Source: Polytrichum commune
Taxonomy: Eukaryota > Streptophyta > Polytrichopsida > Polytrichales > Polytrichaceae
NCBI GenBank assembly: GCA_950295325.1
Contig: OX485803.1
Location: 33,159,554-33,223,553 of the forward strand
DNA: 64,000 bases
Direction of reading: 5' to 3'
Made by a program: the position numbers and the translations under genes. Under the pieces are notes generated by a model that was given only the letters and a program-made list of their open reading frames with translations, was not told the DNA's origin and did no database searches. Below are positions 24,530 to 38,848 of this stretch, piece after piece; position 1 is the stretch's first letter, and each line of letters starts with the position of its first letter.

Positions 24530-27500
24530 TTACTTCAATAGTGCCTCAATTGCCTCAAAGAACAAAGGAGCCATCTCTGGAGTTGGTGTCTTCACAGCAC
24601 ACTTCACACCAGAATTGCCTACCTTGCATGTGAATTCTACTAAGAAGGGAATACTTGGAGGAACTTTGCCAGAGAAGTAGAGAACCTGCATAAAGAACAG
24701 TATGCACTTTAGTTGACTACATTCAGAACATCCGCATCCTCTGAGGTTCTTAAAATGTTTATAGAGATATCCCTAGTAGAGAAAAACAAGTTCCACTTAT
24801 ATTATAAAAATTGCACAAATTCCACATTTCGTTTAAGCAGCAGATGTTATTGACTGCAACACAATGGAACCCAAAAACAAACAGCTACAAAAATGGGAAA
24901 CTGCAACTACACAAAGGGTATTTGATTTCATTTTGTCCTGCCTGCACATGTTGACTTAACCTTGAATTATCATCACTAGGTCTTATTCTCCCACCTTCAA
25001 GGTGTGAGGGGCCAGTGTACAACCCATCTACACCATTACAACAAGTCCTACCAAGTCTTATAATCATGCTGTTTGCATTCATGAGTTTAAAAATTTATTT
25101 ACTACACTATTTAATGCCAAGACCTTCAAAAATGCTCATATGTGACATGATGATCAATATACTAAGTGTGTGTCTGCATCCAAGGGCACCCAAGTTGTGC
25201 ATTTGGAAGTATGTATCTTTAAACACATTAAAGGTATACATCCAATAAAAAAGGTGGACTTGATGAGGGTCTCCTTGGACACAATTAGCTTAAAATGGAA
25301 GTATGTAGCTTAAGTACCTGATAGGGCCTCTTAGATGCTTAGGGATTGTAATAGAAGCTAAGGACTTCTTGTAACAGATTGGTTTATGCACTTGTTGAGT
25401 TTTTCACATGATATACTCACAGAAAAAGGATTTGTAGATTCTGAATACATACCATAGGGCACTGAACCAAGATCATAAACCATCATGCTAAGAGATGATA
25501 CAGTACGATGTTGTACCTCTTGATTTGTGTCCTTTAGTGTACGCCGAGCAATAAAGAAAAGGTTAGAGGTGGCGAGCTTTTCCACAGTTGCATCAACATT
25601 TGTTATCAGTGCATTTGGCAGCTCCTTAGCAACCTCATGGGAATCAGGTAGGGCCTTCCAAGTCTGATCCAAAGATACATCACATTTTAGGAAAGTTTTC
25701 TCAGATACAAAGCTTGACGAAAGGAAAGATCCAGAAACAAATGTAACTGACCAAGCAACTTCAAAAACCTTTAAATAAATGAATTCTACATAGATTCTTC
25801 CAGAGTAGGTTGGAGGGTGATAGATCACCTCAAGAAATGTTCCCCGTTCCATGCGTCCATCTTCAACAAATAGTGCTTGTAGCGGAATCTTATCCTTAAA
25901 GTACACAATAGCCGGTTGGTTGTTCTTCACTGCTACTTGGAGGGCAGAATTAGGAGGACCCTCGGATACATTCTGGAACAATTTCATGGGGAGCAATGTG
26001 CTTGCAGATTCTGATGGTTGAAGAACAGGCAACTGCATAGATTAAATCCAACACTTTTAAATGCATCTTTCATGAGAAAGTTTCTCTGGAAACAGTCATG
26101 ATATTGCAGTAAGAGCCCAACTCCAGATCATCATTGCAGAATATTGAAGGAAACACACAGACTGATCATTGAATTGAAGGAGAATTATGCACAGTTATTC
26201 TTATCAAAGATGACCAGTTCAGTCCTGGTTTGCACAAAATCTAGATAGAAAACAGATCTATGCACCTCCAATGTCAACCAGGGAAGTGCTCAATGACCAA
26301 CATATGACCTTTTCTCGTCTGTTGAGTCCTACAGAAAATGTAGATAAGGTGCACAATATCAAACTGACACATGTACTTTCCTTCTAACAATAATTATAAA
26401 CATCTACAGAAGCATGAGGAATCCCACCTGAAGAGGCCCTCCTGCAGCCAGACCAAAAGTATTCTTGTTGAACTGTATCATAAATCCATCTAAAGGTGTT
26501 TGTGAATGATTCTCAAACTTAAGACTATAAAAGACATTCTTATCTTGTCGAATCAGCTGTCCACTAATTTGCAGACCCTTGCCAGATGCTGCTGAAAGAA
26601 GTAGAGGTAGAGGCGGCCTGCAAACACAACCAACAGTTATTCAGAACATTCAAATGTCAAATGTTTGTAATTGGGCATCATGACAGAATTTGCATGTATA
26701 GGTTCACAAATTCAAACCTAGACCAAAAAATTACCTTTCTGGCAATGAATGAAAGACTTCCTTACACAAATACGATTGCCTCTTAAAAAGTGCAGAACAC
26801 AGGAAGTACCAAAATCAACTGAAAAAAAAATGCTTGCTTACTCTGAAGAAAGCGCAGTAGTTGCTGGCTCAACAGGATCAATCCCTGAATCAAATCCCAT
26901 CAGGTCTCCTAATAAGTCAGGTACAGGAGCTGCCTTGAGTGCAGCAGGGTATGTGGGGCCTGAGGAACTAGAGGAACCTGCAGTGGCCATTTCAGGAACA
27001 AGAGCTGAGGAATGTCCAGAGTCCTGGCCCTCGCTGTACTCATCATCATCCTCTCTATGAGAAACTGCCCGTGCACGACTTACAAATGAATCAGCACGTC
27101 TATGGTAGACAGAAGCAAGCATAGAAATATTTGTCAATAGATCATCTAGGAGTGATGTCTCCAGATTGTTGGAGTCGTCACTGATGGTGGGTTTCTCAGA
27201 CAAAACAACATCTTTTGCTGCCTGCATGAGGTATGAACAATGTTGTCAGCAACTAATCATTTTGTAATGCAAGAATAAGAGAAACTAGAAGTCCTGACCA
27301 ATGTTAAACTGGTATATTGGTGAATGCATGGACTCAACACAATATTTTTTGGGTCAATACCATCCTAGTACCATATTGATTCTAAGGTAATTTTTCCCAG
27401 GTATGAAGGTTCTTGGATGGTATATAGACCCAAAAGTATCAAAAACAAAAATATCCTCAAATACCCATACTCTACCAATATCGTAAAGATGAAAATCCTC

Positions 27501-30500
27501 ATTATATATACCCGAGTGGTATCCAAAGAAAACAGGCCATATCAGTCCATCACTGGTCCTGAACCCTGACTAGTCAGTTGGCAAACATATTCCAGCCTTT
27601 GGCAGCAACAGAACTTAAAACCAGAAAGCAACATGTGCAACAGAAGTTCTGATTTTCCTATCAAATGGCTTACCTCAGGATCAGTGGAAAGGAGCCGCCA
27701 GTACACATAAGCACGGTCTCGCAAATCAGGGTTATCTGTCTCTTGTGTTGCATTGTTCAGCACCACCTAATCACCACAAAAAAGTGCAAAACAAAACACC
27801 AAGTAAAAGTCATTGAGGTCTGTTTGAAGTTCTTTTTGCAATTCCAAGTCCAACCACCTATTCTTAAATAAAACCTGAATGTTTCTGATCAGGGCTTATG
27901 ACCTACACAAAGATCTGTCAGAAGTCAAAATTAAACAATGTCAGAACCTATCCACACATAAGCAAAATCAAATAGGAAATTACTCCCTGGACAGAAGGAA
28001 GCATGTAGGAAAAAGGACCTTACTTGAATCATCTGCTGAGGACCCTCAGTGGGCTTCTTCAAGAAAAGCTTCACTGCAGCTGTTAGTAGCTGCAACTGTA
28101 CTTCAGCTGTCTCTTCTGTAAACGTTTCAAGAAAACCCTCCAGTAGCTCATCTGCATTCTCTATGCGTTCAGCATATTCACCAATAATCCATATCATGGA
28201 AGCCTGCATATAGAGTTTCAAGTAACAAGCTTCAGAATAGCACTGATCTACAGATGCATCTAAGATTCTCAGAGCTCATATCTAAAAGTCCAGTGCAAAT
28301 CTTTTTGAAAGCCAGGGTGGAACCTTTTTTTAAAAAGAATTCAAACAATTATGTAAATAAAACCATACCATACAGAGCTACAAGGACATACAAATTCTTA
28401 AACATAGAAATGGCTAAAGATAGCCAGAAATATGCAGGATCATTTAGTAGAGGAACAGGTACCAAATTCTTGACTTTAAATAAATGTTCAAGAAGTACCT
28501 TTGCCTCTGGTTCATCAAGAGTATCCAAACTTTCACAAAGTGTAGCAATGATCGACTCATACCTGCTCGTAAGGTCCATTGAGAAAATCATCAGTCGTGA
28601 AACCTTGACGACAACATGAATTTTGCCACATAAGAGATATGTTGAGTAATATCTTCACAACACTTAAGAAGACAAGGTAAACAATCTGAGATTTGATCTT
28701 CAAATATCGGAAATAATAAGTTTGGCCATCAGTTCCTGCAAGTAATTATTACCTACCACATAAATCTTAGTAACTGCAAGTTAACTTACGTGTTTGGATA
28801 ACGTCTGAATATGTCTTTGATCACGATAATTGCTTCTTGAACAACATAGTTGACCTTCATCTTAATTAGATCCAAGAGTACATTTATACAACGTTCAGCT
28901 GCTCGCTCCAACTTGATGGCACACCGCCCAATCGCCCGCACTGCTTTCCGTACAAAATCTACATCAACTTCTGTTGCATACTCCTTGAACTCCAAAAGGA
29001 CCTGAACATAAAGGAGACACAATATATGTCAGCTTAAGGTCCATCACAAAGAAGAGGGAAAAATGAATGTCTCAGAGTGGACCAATGAAACTGAATCATC
29101 AAGAAACACTTTACACATCACCTTTGTTCTTACAAAGAAGTAGAGATACCCATTCAGCAGATAAAATAAAACAAGCTTGCCTTCAAGAGTCTTTAATGCA
29201 CTTCTGGTGATGCAAAGAGATCTGAGAAAATAAATTCATGATCAGACAGAAATACTGTAATACCTGATCAATATTGCGGTCAGAAGCAAGCTTGATCATG
29301 ATTTCCAGCTTCTCCATCTTGACATAGATAGGGTCATTGTACTTGCAGAAAAACACCTGCAAATATGAAGGATAATTAGTTGAAAGATAGAACCTTGACT
29401 TCTGGCATTAACATGTTTGAAAGGTCCACCACAAGCCATTAAAAATTGCACGTGTTCCAAGTGTTTAGGTGTATACTAGCTTAGTGTCGACATCAATGAG
29501 GATGATAACTGCTGAAAATTTACTATCAGAGGCATAGTATCTGCTTTAATGTACTCACAATATAGACCCTTAAAAACATGACATCGTTTAAAAAAATACA
29601 TCAAAGATTTATATAACTTAGAAAATACAGGACCACAGATACTTTAATGAGGAAGTACAGAAGAGAAGGCTTTGAGACAACTTAATATGAGTCACAGAGC
29701 TGTTGCTGTGCACCTTAATTTCATGCGCAAGAATGCCTGGTCGTCGCTGCACAATAAGATTGATATTGCGAAGAGCCACATATTGGATCTCAGGCTCAGC
29801 AGAAAGCAAAGTAACCAAAGGTGGAGCCATTTTCTTGCACAAAGTTCGGACGACGTCGACGCTAGTAATCAGTTCCATTTGTTGAAGAATTACCTGTATT
29901 CAAGATCTCTATATTAAAAAACTAAATCTTTGTAATCTGTTAGGTCCAGCTTTATCCATAATAAATAAACACATCTACAAAAATTACAACCTTACTACAA
30001 GCAATGGGTACATTCATGCATTTCTCAAGCTTCATGCTAATAGCATATTCTGTGAGACCTTCACAGGTTTTGATGCAAAGACCACTCTCAAGATGTAACC
30101 CATTAGCAACAATAAGGCGGGGTGTTTGTCAAAGCTTCAATTTACTGGATCTAAGCAAAGTGGTAAATTCCTATGAATGAAGGGGTGTACCATGACAATG
30201 GGTGAGTGCTCACTACCTGTGAACAAAAATGTGAACTCTTGTCCAACATGTGGCAAGCATAACCACAAGAAAATTACAGCCACATAATAATATAAAGCAT
30301 CAGAACTTGCCAATATGAATGCCTCGTTTTACCTTGCAGGCAGAGAGAACTACAGCACAGTTGGCATGCTGCAGACGAGGGGTTATACGTTCTACAATAT
30401 TCTCAGCATCTCGAACGTCTTTTGCTTTGTATTTGGATAGTGCATCAAGTATGAAAACCTGGCCCCACCTGTCAACAATACAACAAAAGATTCCTAATTA

Positions 30501-33111
30501 CAATCTCAGCTTTAAGGGAGAACATGCATCCTCACCTGTGGAATTCTCACCTTATCATCATCTATTTTTTATATCATTAACAATTCCCTAGACAACTGAG
30601 CTTGTAAAATTGACAAAAGCAAGATGGAGCATACTCTGTGCATTCATTCAGAGCAGCCAAGAGCTTGAATAAAGTGTGATTTGTGATCTCAAACACATTC
30701 TTGCTGCTGCCCTCTTGAATCTCAGCCAGAGCTGCCACGGCATTTGCAACCACCATCGGATTGCTATCAGATATCATGTCCTTAAGAGCCTCCACAAATC
30801 CTCTCTCCTCTACCAACTCTGCATTGATGTCATGCAACTTGGCCACACAAACAGCTGCAGTCTTGCGAACATAAGGATCATCATCCTGCAGTCATATACA
30901 CCACCTTCTTAAGCAATCACACAGAGACAACCAACTTGACAAATCACCTGCATTCCCCTCCCACCCTCCCCCCCAAAAAAAAACAACACACAGGAAGTTA
31001 CCATTGCCAGTCTTCCTTTTCGGTAGAAATAAGTACAGTTGCACCATGTAGGAGAGAACGTGCCGGTTGATTCACTGGTACTTTGACAAAAAGCAGTCAT
31101 AGCCCCTTTAGCCTTAAGCCTTCATCTTCGCAACATTCTTGCACAGTAATGGGAGAGCAAGCATAAATAGGCCTGGATTAAATAAGAGCCTCACTTAAGT
31201 GAGGTTTCGAGAGAAGTTTGCACTAACCACAGAGCACTTCTTGGAGGTGAGGAATACATCATAGTATAAAACTGCTGAGACTCACCTTAAGACATCGTTG
31301 TAGTGGATCACACAAATACTCTGTAATCTTTTCCACTCTTATGCACCCCATTGTCCTGACAGCCAATGCTCGAATCAGAGGGTTTGGGTCTTGGGAATCC
31401 TGCAACACAAGTACCAAACTATTGAGAAAAAGATCGTATACACATGATGATCCCATCCTCCTCTCCAATTCCACACAGAGGAATTTTGTTAATTCTCCTT
31501 TAGTGCCTCACTCAAGAGACATACACATCAAATTGCTGACGCTATCTTTTCATTTGTACGCAGATCCTGCTACGGCAGGTACCTAGGGTGAAAATAGAAG
31601 CAGTTGACAAAGAAGACATCAACAGGAATGTTCAAATCAATATATTAAAGAAGGAGGTTATCAACCATGGTGAAATTTCCTAGACCCTGATCTCTACAGA
31701 ATCGTGTTTGGTCCCATTGAAATGGAAAGCCCTTGATGAGAAAAGGTGTACCACAGTCATTTCATGTCACTATGGTGGAATGGGAAAGGCATGGAATTAG
31801 AAATATTTATTTTCACCAGAAGTTACCAAAAGAAGCAAAAATAGGTCTATAGGGTTTCAAGGCGTACCTCTCATTAGGATTTTCTATGAAACAATGTCAA
31901 TTTCCTGAAGAAAATTATTATGAGAAAGGAGCTTTGTGACATGAGCTCCAATTTATTAAATGACATAGATATATTGTACCACAACACTAGAGATATATAG
32001 AGAGTTTAGTACAAACCTTCACAAAGGTGTTGACAGCAAGAATGGTGAGGTCAGGGTGACTCTTGGCATAATTGATAAGGTAGAGATAAACAAGTTTCTT
32101 AAGCTCCAGATTTTCAGTTTGCATGCAGTTCACCACATCCGTAAACAGCATTGACACGTCCTTCCCAACAGTCATTGCTGCAATCACCTTTTTCACCGCA
32201 TCTTTTCTCTTGTCCTACACATGCCATATCACCATTATGATCTCGTGGCCACATAAACTTTTGTATGTAATACCGTGAAAACATGTCATTCACACTAGAA
32301 GAAGCTGGACATAGCAAGACACCAGATCTCCCCAATTTCCTTGCCAGTGCTAGACCATCAGTTTTACATGCCGTACTCTGATGATCCCAAATTCCCAGCG
32401 TGGGGCAGGCAATGGAAGGTTTTCAAGGAGAAGTAAGATTCTATTCAGGAGAGTACACCATCTTCATCAATTCACGAGGCGATTCTACAGTGTGTCCAAT
32501 ATACTATCCGGTCAAGTGCCGATCAAAGCAGTTCAAAAACAAAGGAGATCGTGGTTCCTGGCTGCCTGTGAGAACTGCGAACAGATAATGCGTGAAACTC
32601 AACCTAGTGGTTACGCTAAGTTTACAGTTCACTGATGATAATTTTCCTATAATGTCGAATACTCTACAACCCCTGATCGGCAGAGGCAGAACGCCAGCAA
32701 TAGAACCACTGAAAACCGGTCCACAGTAGACAATGATCTTGATTTTTATTTTTTTTAAATACGAAGTACGTAACAACGAAGGTGAGAAATGGGTTGCTCA
32801 ATGTGACCACACAAGAGATGAGAGCCAGGGGTAAGATGCTAGAGGAGTGGGGATTTGCGTCCAGTCTAGACGGATCCCTAGCGCGACGCGCTTGCCAAAC
32901 CCATGTGGCAAAGCAATGCGGGCAGATAGCTGGCCAGCGTTCACAAATCAAGTCCCCAAATGCGCGGGATGACCTAAAAGTAGTGTTGGTGACAGAGAAG
33001 AGGGGGCAGGGCGAGGGAGGAGACCTTGTACTGCGAATGGAGCTCCTCCTTGAGCTCATGAATCTCGCCCTTCTTGGTGGTGGTGAAGTATTTGGCGTCA
33101 TGGCCGCTCAT
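24530..33111 (-). CDS. BETA-AD: Beta-adaptin, large subunit of AP-1/AP-2 clathrin adaptor (16 exons, 894 aa)
   Basis: Part of the heterotetrameric adaptor that links cargo and clathrin at the trans-Golgi network or plasma membrane. Exons (minus, first to last): 33025-33111, 32017-32214, 31286-31399, 30635-30885, 30333-30468, 29714-29893, 29264-29356, 28790-29001, 28499-28562, 28024-28203, 27674-27766, 26842-27221, 26428-26617, 25829-26032, 25517-25663, 24530-24685. All junctions are GT-AG, phases match, and 2685 nt close in frame. The start MSGHDAKYF and the helical-repeat trunk (1 to about 585) are strongly plant beta-adaptin-like. Exon 12 (537-663) carries the variable Ser/Gly/Pro-rich hinge with [13 protein letters not shown]. 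Exons 13-16 encode the appendage (about 665-894). Length matches the family (about 890-900). In plants one beta type can serve both AP-1 and AP-2; which applies here cannot be told. Confidence 0.96.
27330..27580 (-). repeat. Dispersed repeat family B, copy 2, in intron 11 of beta-adaptin
   Basis: In reverse complement this matches 9110-9350 over about 240 bp, with the same order of blocks (GGATACCACTCGGGTAT, AATGAGGATTT, TTTTTGATAC, CTTCATACCTGGGAAAA, ATGGTATTGA). It falls wholly within the intron between the exons ending at 27674 and starting at 27221, so it does not disturb the reading frame. Confidence 0.65.
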
Positions 33112-34476
33112 GGTGGTGGATGCTCATAAAACGGCAGCAACGGAGATGCGAAGGCAAGCAGATCGGTGAAGAAGGGAGGAAAGCAAAGACACGCAGCGCA
33201 GCGCAGTAGCGAAGGCTGGAAAGAAGGTCAGTCAATGCACCGCAAGCTAGTGAAGCAAGCCAAGTCAGTCTCTCGCTCTCGCTCTCGCCCTCTCGCTCGC
33301 TGGCTGGCTGGCTCCGTCTCCGACGATGCAACGCACTCTTGTTCGTGGGATGACGGGGCTCCTCTGCACTCACGCAGGCCTTTCTCCTTCTCATTTCGTG
33401 CTCCTTACCTCTCTCAGCATAACATTATACTCACCAGCTTTGACATGGCCACTTTATTCTCAAATAAAATTGAGTTTGTTATGGAATCTGGTGGGTTGGG
33501 TGAGAGGGAATTATCACATAACTTACAAGCATACCCTCATTCAGCCAACATAAAAAGTCCTTGACATACTACTATGCGATCCATGTGTTTCGATCACTCA
33601 ATTCATACACATAAAAACTAATCAAGCATAATTTAATGTACTTCAACGCAAGGCCTAAGCCACATTCAGTGCCTACTTTGTTATCTTGAATCTGGAGTGA
33701 ATCAATGAGGAGTTGTTTAATCTTGATTTTTAGATTAATTAATTGATTAAGTGTGTATGAATACTTGTGAAATGAAAGAAATTAATTAAACCAGCACAAA
33801 ATGAATTAGCTAAAATATTCACATTGCTTTCAGTTCAATTTTAAAATTACAAAGACCCTTTCAAATGGAAAGTTTAAAAAATGATCACCTCATTGCGAAA
33901 GAGTATTTTTCATATTTTTTACTTCCAAAAAATAATTTCATAGTGCTTTATTGACGATGTCACTTCAGGTTTTAAATCCCAGCCAATTCTTATTTACTAG
34001 TGAAAATGATGCATATATTGGATTTTTCGCCTTGAAATGTAGTGCACTCAATATGGGTTTTGTGGACAAGGCGGCCTTCAAGAATGCAAATGCAAGTTTA
34101 TTTGATGTTGGGCAAGGCAAACATCACTCTCTGGTCGAGTTCAAAAGAGTTTTTGTCAAGTTGCCCAAAGGTTGTGGGTTGTGGGTTGTGGGTCCCGGCC
34201 CTTATCCTACCAGAGACTCTTCCCCAAAAGCTCATTGGGGAAGGTCTAGTGTCCCAATGTTCATATTGTCGAGATTGAGACATTTTGTAAAATTTAATTA
34301 TAAATGTCTCCATTGAGACATTACCTAGAAGAGTCATATTTTGACTAGCTAATGAATGTAGCATGTCAAAGCTGACAATTAATACAAGAAATTGCTAAGG
34401 AAGGTTGTCAACTTGGTCATTGAATGTGACATTATTAAGACAATTGTGAGGACATTTTTGCCTTCCCACTAAGACA
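33112..34476. other. Beta-adaptin 5' leader/promoter and intergenic region
   Basis: The part next to the start codon (33112-33420) is GC-richer and holds a TCTCGC-type tract (33269-33300) followed by TGGC units (33301-33312), read as GAGA-type and CCAG repeats in the transcript. Beyond about 33430 the sequence is AT-rich and gene-free. Confidence 0.45.
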
Positions 34477-34718
34477 TTAGAGCGTCCCCACCAGGCTAGG
34501 TACCATGTAGGGGAACGACACTTCAGGTATCTAGCTGCCGGGGCCGCCAAGCCCAAATATCCACCAGGTTCCACTATCAGGTAAATGGGTCCAGGGCAGG
34601 CATTCCACATGAGTTGGCTGGGCATTTTTGCCTCGGGTACCGAGCTTCCTATGGTAACGCCATCGTCCAAATTTCTTTTATTTGGATTCATTCTACTATG
34701 TCAACAATGTGAGAAGAT

Positions 34719-36078
34719 GTGGTTGCAACGGGTGGGAGGACAAAGAATGGCAGGAACTTCTACCCGGAGGAGGAAGAGCAATGTTGCAAGAGCTTCATGC
34801 ACACTTCTACAGACTCTAAGAGAGTGATAGGGCAGAAGAATGTGACATTTTGGACATTTGTTGCTTTACACTATGCAAGGCACAAGCCCGAGGGAGGAAC
34901 AAATCGTCGTACTAAGTTTTTGGAGACAAAGTGGTGTGACATTAAGGTTGTTGTAGCTAGGTTCACCGGTTGTTATTGGACAATCAAAGATCTTGATGAG
35001 AGTGGAAAAATAGAAGATGATGTTGTCTTGAATGCTATGAACTTGTACAAACAAAAATGCGGGAAGGCCTTTGTTTTTAAACATTGCTAATTGTTGCTAA
35101 AAATTTATCATCATTTTGCAACAATCTTCACGGGCAAGTGGAAGGCTGGAGGGTATGACGTGCTTGTTTCAAACTATTTGCTGGTTGATAGACGTGATGT
35201 TGTCTACCCTAATGGTGATGTTCTCCTTTGATTCCTCACCTGCACAGATTTGACCTCGAGGAGCTAAGTCATCCAAGACTGATCACCTAAACATGAAGGT
35301 GAAGGAGCAAGCTGTGCTTGTTAATGCATAAGCTACCATCGATTTTGATTCTGCTACTCTAAAGAAAGTTGAGAAAATCGCTCAACTAAACACATTCAGT
35401 CTCATTACACTTGAGGATAAACTAATTACATGTGACATGGCTCGGCAATAGCTCCGCCTCTGCAAGACTCAAGAGCTCTCGAAGCTGAAGGCTAAAGTTG
35501 TTGCCGATGTTCTTGTTGTTCTCGCTGCCTCCACCGTGCCTGCCCCTCCCCCACCTGGAGTCCGTTTCTCCCCTAGCGAGGCGCCTCCGTCGTGCGCTCC
35601 TGCATCAAGGTTAGGGTTTGCATATTTGAACGCTAATGCAATTGTTGACGACAATGATTGTGCCGAGCTGGATTGTGATGATGCTAATGAATCATTCCAT
35701 AATGACCCTCGCCAAGAACATGCCGCAATTGACGTCCCCGGTGATTGTCGATATGATGTGGTGCCCCTTCAACCTTTGAGTTGCAGGCGGAGGGGAGCTA
35801 ATCTTAGAGACTTTGGGAACGACTTTGCCCAAGCAGCTTCAAATCAAGAGGAAGACACCAAACACTTCCTCGATACAAAACTAAGTGACTTCCAATTTAG
35901 CCCTCCCCCATCACAATGTCAACGCCTCTCTATAGATCCACATGAAATTTATTCTTCTCATGTCCAGTTTTGGAATTATGGAATTAGAGAAGATTATGCA
36001 AATAGGCATTTATTCTCTCAACAACCCCGCACCCCCTCTCCTCACCATTCAAACCATCTTCAATCCCCTTGGTTGTAG
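34719..36078 (+). pseudogene. Harbinger Myb/SANT-like DNA-binding ORF, broken
   Basis: The N-terminal 123 codons (34719-35090) give GRNFYPEEEEQ, then FWTFVALHYARHKPEGG, LETKWCDIK and FTGCYW. This is the trihelix/SANT-like domain of the accessory protein that escorts the Harbinger transposase and helps bind its DNA. A TAA interrupts the frame at 35088, where related proteins continue through the same text. The downstream part resumes after a shift of frame (from about 35281) with DHLNMKVKEQA and further stops. The last 180 codons (35536-36078) are open but Pro-rich and unrecognised; they may be the variable C terminus. Confidence 0.75.
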
Positions 36079-36434
36079 GGTGCAAGGGTGTAGGAATTAA
36101 GATCTCAATGCCCTGCAATTCAATCCACAATGATGATGACAAACATGGGCATTCTAAATTCCTCGCCTTGGATCCAACTTGATTTCGCATTTTTCCCCTA
36201 CTCACAAAGCTAAAACAGCCCTGATTAGTCTCACATAATTTGATTTCAAAACATAAGATGACATCAATGCATAAATACATTCCTTAAATTGCCACATAAT
36301 TTTTTGCAAGGTATATGCATTGGTCTCCACAAATTGTTGTGTGTTGATAGGAATCAATATTCATTGTTGAAACTAGTTGTGCATTCTACTAGACTTGTGT
36401 GATGTTTCATGCGCATGATTGTTGCATGTGACGT

Positions 36435-37215
36435 CTCCATTATGATTGCTAAACCCTCATATAGCATGATTCCTAGACACTCACACTGCCTATAACCCTC
36501 ACAATTTAATTGCTAAACCTCACACAACTTGCTTGTTAAACACTCACACAACCTGATTGCTAAACACTTTCAAAATCTGCTACCTAAACCCCTCACAATT
36601 TGATTGTTAAACCCTCATAATACCTAATTGCTAAACACTCACAAAATTTAAATGCTAAACAACCACAAAATATGTTGCCTAAACACTCACAACATCTGAT
36701 TGCTAAACATTCTCAGAATTTGAATGCTAAACACTCTCAAAATCTAAATACTAAACACTCACAACAACTAAATGTTAAACACTCTCAAAAATCTGCTACC
36801 TAAACACTCACAACGTCTGATTGCTAAACACTCTTAGAAATTGGTTGCCTAAACACTAATACAACTTGATATATAATCAATAGGACAACCTTAAAATACT
36901 ACAGTTTGATGTGATATCTTTGTTGTCAGCAATCTGCAATGTGATGTGACATATTTTCTGATTGCAGTTTGCCGCATGATGGTACTCATCTGCCTCATAA
37001 ATCATATTCAATCTAATTGCACACCCCAAACATAATTCCACAATTTGATCCCTAAACTAGCCCACAATCTGCATCCTAAACCCTCACAACCTGATTGCTA
37101 AACACTTTTGCAATATGATTGCCTAAACACTCACACAATTTGTTGCTCAAACCCTCGCAAAATTTGATTGCACACCCCATTTACAATTCCACAATGTATT
37201 TCCTAAACCCTCCCA
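36435..37215. repeat. Degenerate minisatellite, unit about 25 bp, inside the Harbinger element
   Basis: Many imperfect repeats of a unit like GATTGCTAAACACTCACAA, in a dense block to about 36870 and a looser one at 37040-37215. Units vary in length and in the CTAAACACTC / CTAAACCCTC core. It lies between the two convergent Harbinger ORFs. No spacer structure of the CRISPR kind is present. Confidence 0.8.
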
Positions 37216-37484
37216 CAATATGATTTGCACACCCCAATTTGTAATTCAAATACACTCAAAATACAACTAGAACTTGCAATCCTATTCATAGCATATGTAT
37301 TGAATAAGCATATAGTGTGCAATAAGGGGACGTCCAAAACGCCAAACATCATATATGTAGAATTTATAATAAGATGATCTCCAAAATACAAGAAGTGTCC
37401 CAAAAACACTATAGAGCATCCTATTGCTAATGTATGGAACTTAAAAATAATAGGTGGTTGCAAAAAAACAAAAAGTTTAAAAAT

Positions 37485-38848
37485 TTATTGATAATGAGAA
37501 GCTTTTTCATTCCACAAATGTTGAATCAAATCATCGCGCAAAGAGTAGTAAGAATATGAGTCTTGCAGGTCGTTAAAAGTGAAGCCCTTCCTCAATTTAG
37601 TGTGAGATGAGCTTGGAGCATGAAGGACAAGAAGATCTTCATCAGCCTCATCCTCAATGATCATATTATACATAATGATACATGCGTGCATGGCATCAAC
37701 CATATCGGTTGTACTCCACAATCTGCAGGGATGTGCAATTATGGACCATCTTGATTGCAACACACCAAAACACCTTTCAACATATTTTTGTGTAGATTCT
37801 TGAGAAGCAGAGAAGTTGTTTTCTTTTTAGTCTTTAGGAACTTGTAGACTTTGCACAAAACAACTCCATTTAGGATAAATTCCGTCAACAAGCAAATAAT
37901 ATTTATCATACCAGTCTACTAACCAAAAAGCATGCTCCATTCGCATGACCAATAAGTAGATTTCGCACCAGAGGGTTTCTATCGAGAACATTTAGATCTT
38001 TGTTTCCCCCTAGAATGACAAAGAATGCATGCCAAGTCCACAACCTATAATCACAAACAACCTCCAAGATGATGGACATGTTTTTGTTCTTGTCTTGATA
38101 GGACCATTACAAAGCAACATGACATAGTTTCCATTTCTAGTGCATGCAGTCAATGCTACCAAACATACTAGACCACCCCTATCTTGGTTCACAGTCATTT
38201 GTGTTACATTGTCTTGATGAATGGGTGGATGCAAGTATTCATGTTCAAACCACCTACGAACCCCCCTACACCAATGCAACATGGATTCTTGAGCAATTCT
38301 AGGTGCCATCCTTCAACTGCTTCATGCACCTTTGCCGGTGTACCAAGCGAGAGCATGCGCATGGCAGTTGTTGTTTTCTGCAAGGAAGACAAACCAATAG
38401 CACATGCACACTTTATTTTCTACTCAAAGTAAACATCATTTGGACAAACAAAATTATGCAATCGCAAAACAAAAAAAAACAAAAACAAAAACAAAAAAAA
38501 CTACGCATCTTGTAAACCTCGTGAAAAGAGGCAACATCAAAAACGGGTGTTTCGGAGAAATAATCATTAGTAAAGCAATTTTGCATGAAATAACGCAAAC
38601 CTATCTTTGTTTGGTATTCTACTTGGTCGGCTATCACCCCTTTGAACATGTTCATCATATGAGGAGTCTATATGGTTCATGTACACTAATTGGTTCATCA
38701 TGTATTCTTCTTCCTTGTCATCTTCGAGATTGTCCCTAATACTTTGGTTATAAGCCCTCCATTGTTCGCCCTCCAAAGTTCCTATCAACAAAGTTCCATC
38801 GTAAGAAAGAAAGAAAAACCTTAAAAGATCTAAAACATTTGAGAACAT
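37485..38848 (-). pseudogene. PIF/Harbinger DDE transposase, broken
   Basis: Read on the minus strand in several frames. The N-terminal part (38567-38848) contains the end PNKDRFALFHAKL. A middle part (about 38010-38392) has GTPAKVHEAVEGW and, in another frame, GSIDCMH followed by a stop (TAG) where Trp is expected. Then come LLVDGIYPKW (about 37870-37900), VERCFGVLQSRW, and the C-terminal 93 codons (37485-37763) with HACIIMYNMIIEDE and LIQHLWNEK. The catalytic D (GSID), D (LLVD) and E (VERCFG) can all still be seen. At least two stops (TAG after CMH, TAA near 37828) and frameshifts make it inactive. Confidence 0.82.

Noticed and set aside
32664-33101. Open frames in and around the first intron of beta-adaptin
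   Set aside because: They overlap the first exon in the wrong frame and show no conserved motif.
34395-34691. Minus-strand 98-codon frame across the Harbinger left end
   Set aside because: It crosses the transposon boundary and TIR, so it cannot be an ancestral gene.
36435-37215. CRISPR-like array
   Set aside because: Units are degenerate and directly adjacent with no unique spacers of constant length, and the DNA is plant nuclear. It is a minisatellite.
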